Source: DTU013 sp964490975
Lineage (GTDB): Bacteria; Bacillota; Clostridia; Acetivibrionales; DTU013
Length of the DNA: 64,000 nt
NCBI GenBank assembly: GCA_964490975.1
Contig: CAZBEQ010000004.1
Coordinates: forward strand, 49,521 to 113,520
Direction of reading: 5' to 3'
The notes beneath the pieces are model-generated. The model was not told the DNA's origin and did not search any database. It was given only the letters and a program-made list of their open reading frames with translations. Below are positions 22,440 through 32,025 of the stretch, in pieces (the stretch's first letter is position 1; each line of letters begins with the position of its first letter). Made by a program: the position numbers and the translations under genes.

Positions 22440-24266
22440 TTAATTACCTCCTATACCCTTATCTAGACTTGCTCCGGTCAATTTGTTCAAAAGAAAATTA
22501 CATGCAATAATAAAAATTATAAGGATCAGATTGATGCCGCTGGAAAATGCATACAATCCCATTTCATCGAAATAATCAAGCAGTGTGGTCACTATCTTGT
22601 TCTGTGAACACAAAAGCATAAACAATGTCAATTCCCTTAAGCAAGTCATGAAGGGAAGCAAATACCCGCTGATAATTGATGATTTCTGGATCGGTATGAT
22701 GATATTCAGCATCCTTTTATGCCAGGGTATATCCTGAATTATCGCCGCCTCTTCAATCTCACCGCTGAGCTGGAGCATTGAATTGAGAGAACTCCTGCTG
22801 GCAAACGGTATATATTTTACAGTACCTGCAAGTATGAGCAGCAGGTATGTATTGTAGATACCCAATGCAGAACCAAAAATGAAGAAGGAAACACCAACAG
22901 CCAGTGAAGGCAGCAAATATGGTAGGAATGCTACCGCGTTCACATAGCCCGCCGCCCTGCTTCTTCTGTGCTTGCTTACGCTGTAGCCTGCCAGCAGTCC
23001 GATTGTACCGGCGATCAGCGAACAGCATACTGCAACGATCAGCGTACCTTTATAAGCATTCCAGATAGTTGAATTGAACAGAATGCCCATCTGTCCATAC
23101 ATTCCATTTTCTGTCATATTTTCCGATGTAGTCCACCACTTGAGCGTCAGGCTGCCCAGGTTGCCTGTTGTGAGGAAACTGTAATCTCCGGGATTGGGAA
23201 GGAAGGTTTCCAATGCAAATGATATTATAGGGTAAATGCTTGTAAATGTGGTGATAATGATCAAAATTATTGCAACGGCATATTTGCCGATCCTGCCGAT
23301 ATTCACCTTGCTGATCTGTCCGGATTTACCGGTCACAGTTGTATAGCTCTTGCGTCCGCTGGTATTTATCTGATTTACCATAAGTATGATAACGCCCATG
23401 ATCATCATGACTACAGCGAGGATGCTTGCTTCGCCAGCTCTGTTTACATTCATTGACACATACTTTGTTGACAATGTCGTTAAGTTCAGGTAGTGAGGGA
23501 CCGGATAGCTTCCGACCGCACTGCCGAATACAAGAAGTATCGTAGAGAGGATTGCCGGTGATACCATTGGAAGAGTGACACGGCTGAATATTTTCCATTT
23601 CGGTGTGTCAAGGATCGTGGCCGCCTCCTCAAGGTTGGCATCCATGTTTTTAAAAATACCGCCAATGAGTATATATGCAAATGGTGCATAATGCAACGCT
23701 AGAACGACTGCACTTGGAAAGAGTCCTCTGCACCACCAGAGCGGCATTTCTATGTTGAATAACGCTGCAAGCAGTCCGTCGGAGCCTCCTGTTACAGCAT
23801 TGCTGTTGAACATATTCTGCCAGACGACCGCCAGCGTCCACTGCGGCATGATGTAAGGGAATATAAATATAGAACTCAGGTACTGCTTGAATTTTAAATT
23901 AGTCCTTGTGACGAGATATGCAAATGATCCTCCATATATGATGGCTCCAAGGCAGGTAAATACCGCCAGCAGCAATGTATTGCCGAGGGGCTTCAAGATA
24001 TTTTCCCTGCTTAGATTACCTGTAAATAAGTCTATCCAGTTGTAGAGAGTATATCCTGCGGCCTTGCCGGACAAATGCGCATCGATGGAGCCTGCATGAA
24101 TCGTCACTGTATCCAGTACTATTGAAACAATTGGTGCTATTGTCGTTACAGAAAGTATGATGCCGAGTATTAACAATATCATGTTTTGCGGCTTTGACAT
24201 GAATGTGACTACCTTATTCATGATTATCTTTTTCCTGCCCGGCTTTAACAAAAAACCCTGTTCCAT
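22440..24266 (-). CDS. ABC importer permease, two fused domains
   Basis: An integral membrane protein of 608 residues with about twelve hydrophobic segments and two BPD_transp_1 domains, as in FbpB/ThiP-type iron or thiamine permeases. Each half has an EAA-type loop: EEAATILDTPKWKIFSRVTL near 230 and EEAAIIQDIPWHKRMLNIII near 530. A very good ribosome site (GGGGGAGG) precedes the ATG at 24266. The fused arrangement means one polypeptide forms the whole channel. It works with the lipoprotein upstream and the ATPase downstream. Confidence 0.9.
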   Translation of the reverse strand: MEQGFLLKPGRKKIIMNKVVTFMSKPQNMILLILGIILSVTTIAPIVSIVLDTVTIHAGSIDAHLSGKAAGYTLYNWIDLFTGNLSRENILKPLGNTLLLAVFTCLGAIIYGGSFAYLVTRTNLKFKQYLSSIFIFPYIMPQWTLAVVWQNMFNSNAVTGGSDGLLAALFNIEMPLWWCRGLFPSAVVLALHYAPFAYILIGGIFKNMDANLEEAATILDTPKWKIFSRVTLPMVSPAILSTILLVFGSAVGSYPVPHYLNLTTLSTKYVSMNVNRAGEASILAVVMMIMGVIILMVNQINTSGRKSYTTVTGKSGQISKVNIGRIGKYAVAIILIIITTFTSIYPIISFALETFLPNPGDYSFLTTGNLGSLTLKWWTTSENMTENGMYGQMGILFNSTIWNAYKGTLIVAVCCSLIAGTIGLLAGYSVSKHRRSRAAGYVNAVAFLPYLLPSLAVGVSFFIFGSALGIYNTYLLLILAGTVKYIPFASRSSLNSMLQLSGEIEEAAIIQDIPWHKRMLNIIIPIQKSSIISGYLLPFMTCLRELTLFMLLCSQNKIVTTLLDYFDEMGLYAFSSGINLILIIFIIACNFLLNKLTGASLDKGIGGN

Positions 24267-24302
24267 GTTACCTCCCCCTGAGAATATCCGGCTTTATTAA
24301 AT

Positions 24303-24325
24303 AAGGGGCGCGTTTAGCGCCCCTT
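24303..24325 (-). terminator. Hairpin between binding protein and permease
   Basis: AAGGGGCGC and GCGCCCCTT with a 5-base loop, followed on the minus strand by ATTTAATAAA. It lies 6 bp after the lipoprotein stop and 37 bp before the permease start. It probably acts as a partial terminator or RNA stabiliser, so the binding protein is made in excess. Confidence 0.75.
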
Positions 24326-24330
24326 ACTCA

Positions 24331-25677
24331 CTACTTTGCTTCTTCTGCGGATGCTTTACTTCCTATAATAACATCGATCCAGTCACTCATATTGAAGGAA
24401 ACCTCTGCACAGTATGCAGGATCCTCCAGCACAAGTGCACCTCCTTCTTCACTTGCCCACCAGCTATAACCGCGGTCATTCTTTGCGGGATAAGTGTCGA
24501 CGCCATCTACAACGCCATCCTTTGAATGGTCCTGATTGATCGTCGGATTTGAGCTATAGCCGCCCATATCCTTGCCCCATGCATAGAAGCCTTCCTCTGT
24601 TGTTACCATATGAGCGATGAAAGCACATGCTGTCCAGGGCAGAGGAGAGGTCTTTAAGACCTGGAGATAATGCTTGTAAGCATATCCGCCTATTCCGTCA
24701 TAATTATCCTGATATGCAGCAACTGTAATATTATTTACTGATGAGCTTTCCGATTCCTCGACTGAACGGAGCTTTGAATAAACCAGCAGTCCGGATTCAC
24801 CTGCTGCGGAGGTTGTCACAAGCTCATTGCAGATCGGGCCATCATCCGTCTGTTCGTTGTACTGCTCACACCACAGCTTGATCCATGCCAGACCATACTT
24901 GGCATTTGGCGCCTTGAGCCCAAGGCTTCCAGCGTCATCTGCAACCTCGTCGATGGTCTTCTTGAAATATGCCTGCTTTGTGCTGTCAAGCTTATCAAAA
25001 GCATTCTTCAGATAGTTGGAATACGTTTCGCTTGTAAGCATATAAAGAAAGTTTTTACCCACAGGCTCTGAATCGGCACCCATAAATAAGGGATTCACAC
25101 CTTCGTTTACAAAATCCCAGCAATTTGTGAATTCGCTGCTGCCAAGGTTATTGAACATAAATACCTTGTTCAGTGTCTGAAGTGTAAGCGGGTGTCCATC
25201 AGCCTTTTCATTGACGCCCTCTGCCGCTGCCCAGTCTTTTGGGATAAAGTTCAGCAGATTACCTGTGTCAAGCATCTTGCTTTGGATCTGGTTGCCATCC
25301 TGGATCAGGGTCATTGAATAGGTATGTGTTGAGCTTGTTATGTCAGCATTGAGCAGTGTAAAAATTGAGTTATTCTTCGGCTGGGACCATTCAATGGTAC
25401 CATTATACGAAGGATTTACCTTCTGCAGCTCCTCAATAAAGCTCGTTGCAGCTGTTGCGCCGCGGCTGGAATTGCCAATGCCATACATAGTCTTGCCGTT
25501 TGACTCTTCGGCAGCCTTCTTATAAAGCTCCTCCATAGACAGCTTTCCTGCTTCTTCAATGATTTTCTCAACATCGCTTTTAGCAGCGGGGCTGCCTGCT
25601 GTACTGCCACAGCCTGACAGGATCAGCGAGGTGATCAAAAAGAGGACAAGAAGACGTGATACATGTTTAATTTTCAT
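24331..25677 (-). CDS. ABC solute-binding lipoprotein
   Basis: A 448-residue secreted lipoprotein. The signal peptide LLVLFLITSLILSGCG ends in a lipobox, with Cys23 as the anchor. The mature part starts with a Ser/Ala-rich linker and continues as a type II binding-protein fold (SRGATAATSFIEELQKVNPS, later WWASEEGGALVLEDPAYCAE). GGGAGG precedes the ATG. It is the first gene of the importer operon and lies beside a YesM/YesN pair, the usual regulators of such transporters. The ligand cannot be told from sequence; relatives carry iron, polyamines, phosphorylated compounds or sugars. Confidence 0.85.
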   Translation of the reverse strand: MKIKHVSRLLVLFLITSLILSGCGSTAGSPAAKSDVEKIIEEAGKLSMEELYKKAAEESNGKTMYGIGNSSRGATAATSFIEELQKVNPSYNGTIEWSQPKNNSIFTLLNADITSSTHTYSMTLIQDGNQIQSKMLDTGNLLNFIPKDWAAAEGVNEKADGHPLTLQTLNKVFMFNNLGSSEFTNCWDFVNEGVNPLFMGADSEPVGKNFLYMLTSETYSNYLKNAFDKLDSTKQAYFKKTIDEVADDAGSLGLKAPNAKYGLAWIKLWCEQYNEQTDDGPICNELVTTSAAGESGLLVYSKLRSVEESESSSVNNITVAAYQDNYDGIGGYAYKHYLQVLKTSPLPWTACAFIAHMVTTEEGFYAWGKDMGGYSSNPTINQDHSKDGVVDGVDTYPAKNDRGYSWWASEEGGALVLEDPAYCAEVSFNMSDWIDVIIGSKASAEEAK

Positions 25678-25792
25678 TTAAAATGCCTCCCTCATATTTA
25701 CTATATAAAAATATTATTATTTTAAAAAAATTATAGATACCCGGTTTTTTGTATAATTGTCGTAAAAAATATACGTAATAGAATATACATGT

Positions 25793-26563
25793 TTACCTTT
25801 TCTTTTTGATAAACTCCGTGGGGGATAAATTTGTATATTTTTTAAACACCGAGCAGAAGTGTTTGTAATCGGTAAAGCCTGTAATATCCGAGATTTGATA
25901 GACCTTGAGGGCCCCCTCATCCAAGAGCTTTATTGCCTGCTGTATCCTGTAGATATTCAAAAAATCAAGATAAGTATGTCCTGTCTCTTCCTTGAATCTG
26001 CGGCTCAGGTAGCTGGTGCTTACCCCAAGCTCCTCTGAGATAGTTTCAATACTGATCTTTCCCGCATAACGTGTCTTCATTATACTAATTGTCCTGATAA
26101 CATAAGGGTTCTGATATTGCTCGCTTCCTGAGAGCATTACGATATCCATGCCCTCGTTTTTCTGCTTAAGCAGCAGCTCCTTCTCATGCTCCTGTTCAAT
26201 TTCATCGCGAAGCCTTGCCATAACTGCCTTGAGCACCTCGACATTGACCGGTTTCATAAGATATTCAGAGGCGTGCAGCTCTATTGCCTGCCTAGCATAA
26301 TCAAATTCAGCATAGCTTGTCAGTATGATGCTTTTGAAGCTTACCTCATCCTTGACCTGACGTATCATTTCAATTCCATTTACCTTAGGCATCATAATAT
26401 CTGCGATAACCACATCCGGCTTAAGTTCTCTGATCCTCTCTATTCCCTCTTCACCGTTGCAGGCCTCTCCGGCAATCACATACCCAATACTGAGCCAGTC
26501 GATGGTATATGCCAGCCCCTTTCTTATGATGTCCTCATCCTCAGCAATCAGTACCTTAAGCAT
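25793..26563 (-). CDS. YesN-type response regulator, AraC output domain
   Basis: A 256-residue transcription factor. The start at 26563 (MLKVLIAEDEDIIRKG) overlaps the end of the kinase gene by 8 bp; longer frames upstream lie within the kinase. Receiver domain 1-120, with phospho-acceptor Asp55 in VVIADIMMP and the switch Lys in YLMKPV. Two AraC helix-turn-helix units cover the last 100 residues (ISIETISEELGVSTSYLSRR, ITGFTDYKHFCSVFKKYTN). It likely activates the ABC importer that starts at 25677, in response to the partner kinase. Confidence 0.9.
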   Translation of the reverse strand: MLKVLIAEDEDIIRKGLAYTIDWLSIGYVIAGEACNGEEGIERIRELKPDVVIADIMMPKVNGIEMIRQVKDEVSFKSIILTSYAEFDYARQAIELHASEYLMKPVNVEVLKAVMARLRDEIEQEHEKELLLKQKNEGMDIVMLSGSEQYQNPYVIRTISIMKTRYAGKISIETISEELGVSTSYLSRRFKEETGHTYLDFLNIYRIQQAIKLLDEGALKVYQISDITGFTDYKHFCSVFKKYTNLSPTEFIKKKR

Positions 26564-28256
26564 CCTTCCGCTCCCTTTCCCGTTTAGGCAATGCAAGTAT
26601 AAGTGTAGTGCCCTCACCCTTTTTGCTCTCGATACTGACGCCATAGTCCCCATGGTACATAAGCCATATCCTTCTGTGTATATTATAAATGCCCATATGG
26701 CTGCTGACATTGACCGGCTGTGCTATGTTGCTCCTGATTTCTTCAAGCTGATCTTCATCCATTCCGCTGCCATCATCCCTGCATATGAATATCAGTCTAT
26801 CCTCTTTAGTATAAGCCCTTACAGCTACATGAAGGGTGTCCATGTCCACAAAACCGTATTTTACTGAATTCTCTATCAATGGCTGTATCATAAGCTTGGG
26901 GATCAAGCACTCTCTCACACCCTCCTCTATATCTGTTTCAAATGTAAATCTCCTGTTGAACCTGATCTTCAGGATCGAAAGATAATACTCCGTATACATC
27001 ATATCCTCAGTAACAGTAACCTCCTCCTGCGCATTACTGATACTGTAGCGCAATATTGAGGACAAGGCCACGATCATCTTATCTGCAGCTTCAGCATCGA
27101 TCTTTGCCATGAAACGGATATTATCAAGGGTATTGAAGATGAAATGGGGATTGAACTGGGACTCCAGCTGCTTCACCTGTGCGAATGCAGCGCGCTCTAC
27201 CAGCTCTTTGTTTTCCTTCAGGCCATCGAGCATTATATTGTATGCTTCGCCTATCTTTTTAAACTCCTCAATGCTGCCTATTTGTGTATACTTTTCGAGA
27301 TTACCCGCCTTTACATTTTCAAAGGCTTCTGCAATATCTCCGATATCCCGGGTGCTTTCCCTTGCCAGTCTGTTGCTGCTGCTGTACACTATTATTATTA
27401 TTGCCACAAAAATAAATACGACAAAGAGAAAAATCATAGTGAGCATACCAATGCTGCGTCCTTCTTCAGTCGCTGTGAAGACCCTGATAATATTATTTTC
27501 AATTATGCTGCTTGTCATGTAATAAGTGCGCCCATTATATTTTGTAAAACCATCCTGGGCTTCGATACTGCTGTCAAGCCGACCAAGCACATCAGTAAAT
27601 CCATAGCTGCTGCTCAGGTATATCCAGCCATTGTTATCAGCGATGACAGTCTGTGGTGATACCTCTGCCAGGAGTACGGAAAATTCGTCAGAAGGGATCA
27701 GTACAATTACATAGCCAATAAGCGATCCCTCTTTTTGTATGCTGCTTCCTACGCACAGATAATTATCGTCGCCTGTTTCAATCATTATAGATACATTATG
27801 GGGGTTTTCATCTACTTCGTGCAGGATCCCCCATTCTCCATAAGCCTCATCCGACAGAAATGCAGGATTATTATTTCCGTCAGCCAAAATTTGCTTCAGC
27901 CCACTATCAAGTATATACAGCTCACCCGAATAGCCGGTCGATGCTGCCATCTGTTTCATTGTTCTTCGTATTGTAAGCAGTCTGTCGGCATCAAGCTGCT
28001 GTGTGATCAGCGATGAACGCTTTGATAGTTCCAGAACGCCCTGTTTATATTTGTTGACTGTATTCTGAAGAACGCTGCTAACTTTATTATTTGCCTCAAT
28101 ATTGGTAAGATGGATGTTATAATACTGAAGACCGGCAAAAATAGCCATACATACACATGTTATACAGAACACGGGCACAATAGCATTTATTATGAACATA
28201 CGCCGTATGAAATCCCTGAAGGAACCAACCTTTTGATTTTGCAATTTTTGATCCAT
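26556..28256 (-). CDS. YesM-type sensor histidine kinase
   Basis: A 566-residue membrane kinase: TM helix about 22-44, an extracellular CACHE-like sensor (45-275), second TM (FLFVVFIFVAIIIIVY), a HAMP region, then the His_kinase domain with the phospho-His in SQFNPHFIFNTLDNIRF near 372 and an ATPase domain with PLIENSVKYGF and CRDDGSGM. Such kinases sense extracellular solutes directly or through a binding protein. The latter is encoded 18 bp upstream at 28275, so the trio is likely a co-sensing unit. It overlaps the response regulator gene. Confidence 0.9.
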   Translation of the reverse strand: MDQKLQNQKVGSFRDFIRRMFIINAIVPVFCITCVCMAIFAGLQYYNIHLTNIEANNKVSSVLQNTVNKYKQGVLELSKRSSLITQQLDADRLLTIRRTMKQMAASTGYSGELYILDSGLKQILADGNNNPAFLSDEAYGEWGILHEVDENPHNVSIMIETGDDNYLCVGSSIQKEGSLIGYVIVLIPSDEFSVLLAEVSPQTVIADNNGWIYLSSSYGFTDVLGRLDSSIEAQDGFTKYNGRTYYMTSSIIENNIIRVFTATEEGRSIGMLTMIFLFVVFIFVAIIIIVYSSSNRLARESTRDIGDIAEAFENVKAGNLEKYTQIGSIEEFKKIGEAYNIMLDGLKENKELVERAAFAQVKQLESQFNPHFIFNTLDNIRFMAKIDAEAADKMIVALSSILRYSISNAQEEVTVTEDMMYTEYYLSILKIRFNRRFTFETDIEEGVRECLIPKLMIQPLIENSVKYGFVDMDTLHVAVRAYTKEDRLIFICRDDGSGMDEDQLEEIRSNIAQPVNVSSHMGIYNIHRRIWLMYHGDYGVSIESKKGEGTTLILALPKRERERKDA

Positions 28257-28274
28257 CCTTTTGCTTTAATCGAT

Positions 28275-29324
28275 CTAATTGTAATTATCAATGTTTTCGC
28301 TATATATTTTCATAAAATGCTGTAACCACTCACTGTACTTTGAGCAAACAAGTTCGCTGTCCGAATAGATGATGTTTATTTCATCCATGCCGGGCATATA
28401 CTGCGAATGCTGCACATCCCCACGGACAGAACGTCTGTTAAGATGCTGAGCTATCATATACTGAGCGTCATAGCTTGTCGCAAAATCAATAAATGCCCTA
28501 GCATTTTCCGCATTTGGCGCATTTTTGATAAGGCATATACAGTCCGGTGCTGAAAGCACCCCCTCCTTCATATACACCAGCTTTATATTTTTGCCTTCAG
28601 AAAGGAGTGCGGCTGCCGCTTCCTCGGATGTCAGGCCTGCGACGAATTCTCCGTCTGCAACACCTTGATACACTGCAGCGGCATTATATAGCTGTCCATT
28701 AAGATTGCGGCAGAACTCCTCTACATAACTCCAGCCTTGCTCAGGGTCCCCTTTTCCCATTGCATAGAGCATATTGATCAGGTGATCGGAAGACGATGAA
28801 GAAGCAGAGGAGGTGCAAAAAGCTATCTTTCCCCTCAGTTCAGGATTTAACAGCTCCTCGTAACCATTGATTTCAATATCGCCCGCCAGATACGGATTAA
28901 CAATGATGACGCTTGGTACATCGGTAAATCTCGTCAGCATACCCTCCTTGTTTTTGTATGCTTCAGAAACAAAAGTCTCATTCACAGACAGATACTCCTC
29001 AAACTGATCCACATAAGGCCTGAGCAAGGGAACAGATCCGCCCCACATAATATCCGCGCAGCCTGTATCCTGATTTGTCTTGATCTGCAATAGCATATCC
29101 TCAGTACGACCGGTTGTGATATTTACCCGTATGCCTGTTCTGGCCTCAAATTCCGCAATGATGGGATTCATAAAACCGACAGCATGCGAACTGTATATTA
29201 CAAGCTGTTTCTGATCATTAGCATTATCGTGGGTATTACTGTATGGGAAATACGCAGCAAACAGGCCGCCGATAATAAAAAGCAGCGATATTATGACTAT
29301 TATAATGACGAATTTAGGTTTCAT
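28275..29324 (-). CDS. Solute-binding protein of the kinase operon
   Basis: A 349-residue exported protein of the iron/PgtC-like binding family: an uncleaved-looking N-terminal hydrophobic segment (VIIIVIISLLFIIGGLFAAY) without a lipobox, then LVIYSSHAVGFMNPIIAEFE, a typical first strand and helix, and VNITTGRTEDMLLQI. The hydrophobic anchor would keep it at the membrane. No permease lies beside it and it is immediately followed by the kinase, so a ligand-sensing role with the kinase is more likely than transport. GGAG precedes the ATG. Confidence 0.8.
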   Translation of the reverse strand: MKPKFVIIIVIISLLFIIGGLFAAYFPYSNTHDNANDQKQLVIYSSHAVGFMNPIIAEFEARTGIRVNITTGRTEDMLLQIKTNQDTGCADIMWGGSVPLLRPYVDQFEEYLSVNETFVSEAYKNKEGMLTRFTDVPSVIIVNPYLAGDIEINGYEELLNPELRGKIAFCTSSASSSSSDHLINMLYAMGKGDPEQGWSYVEEFCRNLNGQLYNAAAVYQGVADGEFVAGLTSEEAAAALLSEGKNIKLVYMKEGVLSAPDCICLIKNAPNAENARAFIDFATSYDAQYMIAQHLNRRSVRGDVQHSQYMPGMDEINIIYSDSELVCSKYSEWLQHFMKIYSENIDNYN

Positions 29325-29351
29325 AGTCCGCTCCTGAGAATAACCCGGGTG

Positions 29352-29371
29352 AAGGCATGTTTACATGCCTT
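29352..29371. other. Small hairpin in the leader of the binding-protein gene
   Basis: AAGGCATGT and ACATGCCTT with a 2-base loop, 28 bp upstream of the ATG at 29324. It could be an mRNA leader stem or an operator palindrome; no T-run follows on the minus strand. Confidence 0.35.
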
Positions 29372-29518
29372 TTGCAGCTGTTTAGGGAATATCCTCAGTA
29401 ATTATTATATCATGGTATTGATTATTTTCTATAATTCTTGAACTATATCTGGCTGGTATATATTTGCGCAAAATACATTTATCGGTTTTTTAATCATAAC
29501 GGTGTTAATGAGAATTGT

Positions 29519-29580
29519 GGGTCAGGCTTGAATAATTCCCTTTTCATCAAACTTGCGTATTATTTCATCGACTAGTTCGA
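29519..29580 (+). repeat. Solo end of a RAYT element (transposase 3' end)
   Basis: About 62 bp closely matching 37388-37449, the end of the complete RAYT element, including codons for the transposase C-terminus. No other part of the transposase is present. It lies 45 bp before the promoter of coiled-coil gene 3. Confidence 0.8.
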
Positions 29581-29624
29581 CTTAGATGCAGCCCTGAGCC
29601 TCATTTCCGGAAATAGAGAAATAC

Positions 29625-29654
29625 TGTGCATAGCTCGAGCAATTCTGTTATAAT
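29625..29654 (+). promoter_or_regulatory. Promoter of coiled-coil gene 3
   Basis: TGTGCA (29625-29630), 18-bp spacer, TATAAT (29649-29654); the same arrangement as before its paralogue at 14020. The flanking TTCCGGAAATAGAGAAATA is shared as well. Confidence 0.65.
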
Positions 29655-29697
29655 AAAATAGCCTCGCAGGTATGAGCATTTACAAAGGGAGATTCTT

Positions 29698-29958
29698 ATG
29701 GAGAATGAGAAATTATTTGAGTTTATGACCCAAATGTACTCAGAAATAAAGGAAGGGTTCAATAAGCTTAACCTTGATATCGGCAGACTTGACTCAGAAA
29801 TGAAGGAAGTCAAAAAAACAGTGCTTCATATAGAGCAGGATCATGGCAAAAAGCTTGAAGTGATATTTGATGGATTAACGCAGCATACAGAACAACTTAA
29901 CCGTATCGAAGAACGTCTAAATCAACATGATGAAATTCTTCTGAAGCGCATAAAATAG
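29698..29958 (+). CDS. Small coiled-coil protein, family member 3
   Basis: 86 residues, about 87 percent identical by eye to the protein at 14093; most changes are conservative (Asp/Glu, Val/Leu, Lys/Arg), which suggests selection rather than decay. AAAGGGAG precedes the ATG. Same two-helix layout with the KLEVIFDGLTQH centre. It lies between two minus-strand transporter clusters and has no functional partner in sight, so it was probably inserted here with its promoter. Confidence 0.75.
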   Translation: MENEKLFEFMTQMYSEIKEGFNKLNLDIGRLDSEMKEVKKTVLHIEQDHGKKLEVIFDGLTQHTEQLNRIEERLNQHDEILLKRIK

Positions 29959-30078
29959 AACGCAAGCGCATTAAATATAACGCAGCTTCCATCCTGTTAC
30001 AATTCTAACCCTTCCAACTTCCGTCGGATCGCTGTCCTGACTCCTGTTTCAAGCACTGTGGGAATATTGCCTGCCGGA

Positions 30079-30114
30079 ATCTGACAAGCCTGACCCCGGG
30101 CCTCATGACCCGGG
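30079..30114. repeat. RAYT-core remnant and CCCGGG palindrome
   Basis: CTGACAAGCCTGACCCCGGG contains the RAYT end core; it runs into CCCGGG (30095-30100) and CCCGGG (30109-30114) around an 8-base loop. It lies just past the stop of the permease gene at 30117 and could serve as its transcript end, although no T-run is present. Confidence 0.45.
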
Positions 30115-30116
30115 AC

Positions 30117-31094
30117 TCAGCCTTTTATTGCTCCGATCAATATACCTTTCACAAAGTATTTCTGCAAAAAGGGAAACACGCACATTATAGGCAGCATGGT
30201 CACTATGATCGCACCCATTTTCATGCCCTCGGAAAACTTTCGTGCTCCTGCACTTGATGCGCTGAATTGTTCACTTGCCTGGCTTTCCATGACGATAGAC
30301 CGCAATGCATTCTGCAATGATACAAGATTGTTTTTGCGGACGAATATCATTGAATAGTACCATTCATTCCATCTTTCAACAGAGTAGAACAGAATAATCG
30401 TGGCCATGATCGGCATTGATATGGGCAGGACTATACTGATCAGGATGCGCAGCTCACTTGCCCCATCAAGCTTGGCTGATTCTATTAATGATATAGGCAA
30501 TGACATGAAATAATTTCTCATAATGATCAGGTAAAATGAATTTATTCCTACGCCCAGCAAAACAGCCCACGGAGTGTTGATGAAGCTTATTTGTTTCATT
30601 AGCAGGTATAGCGGAATGATCCCGCCATTAAACATCATGGTAAAGACAATGAAATATACAAAGAACCTCCGCAAAGGCAGATTGGGTCTGCTAAGCCCAT
30701 AGGCAGTGCATGTTGTGAGAAGCATATTGATCGGTACTCCGGCAAGAAGGTAAATCAACGTTGTTCGATAGCCTACCCAAATGCGCCCATCTGAGATCAA
30801 AGTTTTGTAATTAAAAAGCGTAAAGTCTTTTGGGATCAACAGCAATGAAGTATTGTAATACTCCTTCTCAGTAGAAAATGATATGGCGATAACATTTATA
30901 AACGGGAAAATAATAAGCAAAGCCAACAACGTAAGGAAAATCAGCAGAATAACATCCAAAAATTCTATTCTGTTTACTAAATGGCGCTTTGCAAGAGGAT
31001 GCTTCGCACACATCGCAAGTTGAGGCTTTACTAAATGGCGCTTTGCAATGAGACGTCCGCGGGATACTTGCCATGGCATTTTCATTCTGATCAT
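30117..31094 (-). CDS. Carbohydrate ABC permease, LplC/YtcP-like
   Basis: A membrane permease of 325 residues from the ATG at 31094, which has GAAAGG just upstream (ATGs at 31085 and 31079 are also possible). Six hydrophobic segments start with VILLIFLTLLALLIIFPFIN. The EAA loop is SLIESAKLDGASELRILISI near 200, and the C-terminus YFVKGILIGAIKG is the standard LplC end. The N-terminal cytoplasmic tail is unusually long and holds an 18-codon DNA duplication (KRHLV motif twice). It pairs with the permease upstream and the lipoprotein at 32168. Confidence 0.85.
   Translation of the reverse strand: MIRMKMPWQVSRGRLIAKRHLVKPQLAMCAKHPLAKRHLVNRIEFLDVILLIFLTLLALLIIFPFINVIAISFSTEKEYYNTSLLLIPKDFTLFNYKTLISDGRIWVGYRTTLIYLLAGVPINMLLTTCTAYGLSRPNLPLRRFFVYFIVFTMMFNGGIIPLYLLMKQISFINTPWAVLLGVGINSFYLIIMRNYFMSLPISLIESAKLDGASELRILISIVLPISMPIMATIILFYSVERWNEWYYSMIFVRKNNLVSLQNALRSIVMESQASEQFSASSAGARKFSEGMKMGAIIVTMLPIMCVFPFLQKYFVKGILIGAIKG
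30973..31048. repeat. 22-bp in-frame direct repeat inside the permease gene
   Basis: Two identical 22-bp copies (30973-30994 and 31027-31048; core CTAAATGGCGCTTTGCAA) 54 bp apart, so the reading frame is kept. They encode the repeated LAKRHLV in the N-terminal tail. Confidence 0.8.
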
Positions 31095-31128
31095 CCTTTC
31101 TTTGAATACTATCCTATGTTTATCATAT

Positions 31129-32025
31129 TCACGCAAAAAGACCGTCTAAACCAAGCATTCTTGTTATACGGTCGGCAGAAACCAAAAAGGCAAAGTTGAT
31201 AACCGACCGGAACAGGCTAACAGCAGTTGAGAAAGAGAAGTCGGCAGAAGATTGGAAGGTGATCCGGTAAATGTATATATCCAGTATTTCACCGGCCTTA
31301 GAGGTTGCCGGATTGCTGATATTGAATATCTGGTCAAAGCCCTGGGTCATGATATTCCCTACCTGCAATATCAGCAAAACTATAATAGTGCTCTTAATGG
31401 CAGGAAGTGTAATGTACCACATAGATTGCAAACGTGTAGCCCCGTCAATTCTTGCAGATTCATACTGTTCAGCATCGATTCCTGCAATAGCAGCCAGATA
31501 AATGATCATTGTCCAGCCTGCAGCTTTCCAGTTCTCTGTTATGTAAAGCAATGGCTTGAAAGCTTCAGGATTACCAAGAAAATTAAATTTGCCTCCTCCG
31601 CACATGACAATCAAAGCATTGACCATGCCCCGGGAATCAAGAATGTTTACCATAATGGAAGCGACAACGACCCATGATAAAAAATGCGGAAATGTATAAA
31701 CGGTTTGCAATATTTTCTTGAACTTATTGACACTAACTTCATTCAATATCAGGGCTAAAAAAATAGGAAAGGGAAACTGAAACAGGATACGGCCCAGGTT
31801 TATCACTATTGTTCTGAAGACAGAATCCAAAAAAGCCGGATCCCTGAAGACATAAACATAATTTTCAAGCCCTACCCATGGGCTTTCAAATATCCCAAGC
31901 TTTGCTTTATAGGTTTTGAACGCCAGGGTTAAGCCGTAGATGGGTATATAGGCAAATATGATGTACCAGACTACTCCCGGAAGTATCAAAAGATAGTCTT
32001 CTCTTGACTTCCATACATTAGTCAA
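31129..32025 (-). CDS. Carbohydrate ABC permease, LplB-like
   Basis: A 298-residue permease with six TM segments: YLLILPGVVWYIIFAYIPIYG at the start and the EAA loop YESARIDGATRLQSMWYITL near 200, ending ITRMLGLDGLFA. It forms the channel dimer with the LplC-like protein encoded directly downstream (stop and next start are 35 bp apart). Homologues import oligosaccharides or complex sugars and use a shared ATPase encoded elsewhere; none is present in this cluster. Confidence 0.85.
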   Translation of the reverse strand: MTNVWKSREDYLLILPGVVWYIIFAYIPIYGLTLAFKTYKAKLGIFESPWVGLENYVYVFRDPAFLDSVFRTIVINLGRILFQFPFPIFLALILNEVSVNKFKKILQTVYTFPHFLSWVVVASIMVNILDSRGMVNALIVMCGGGKFNFLGNPEAFKPLLYITENWKAAGWTMIIYLAAIAGIDAEQYESARIDGATRLQSMWYITLPAIKSTIIVLLILQVGNIMTQGFDQIFNISNPATSKAGEILDIYIYRITFQSSADFSFSTAVSLFRSVINFAFLVSADRITRMLGLDGLFA

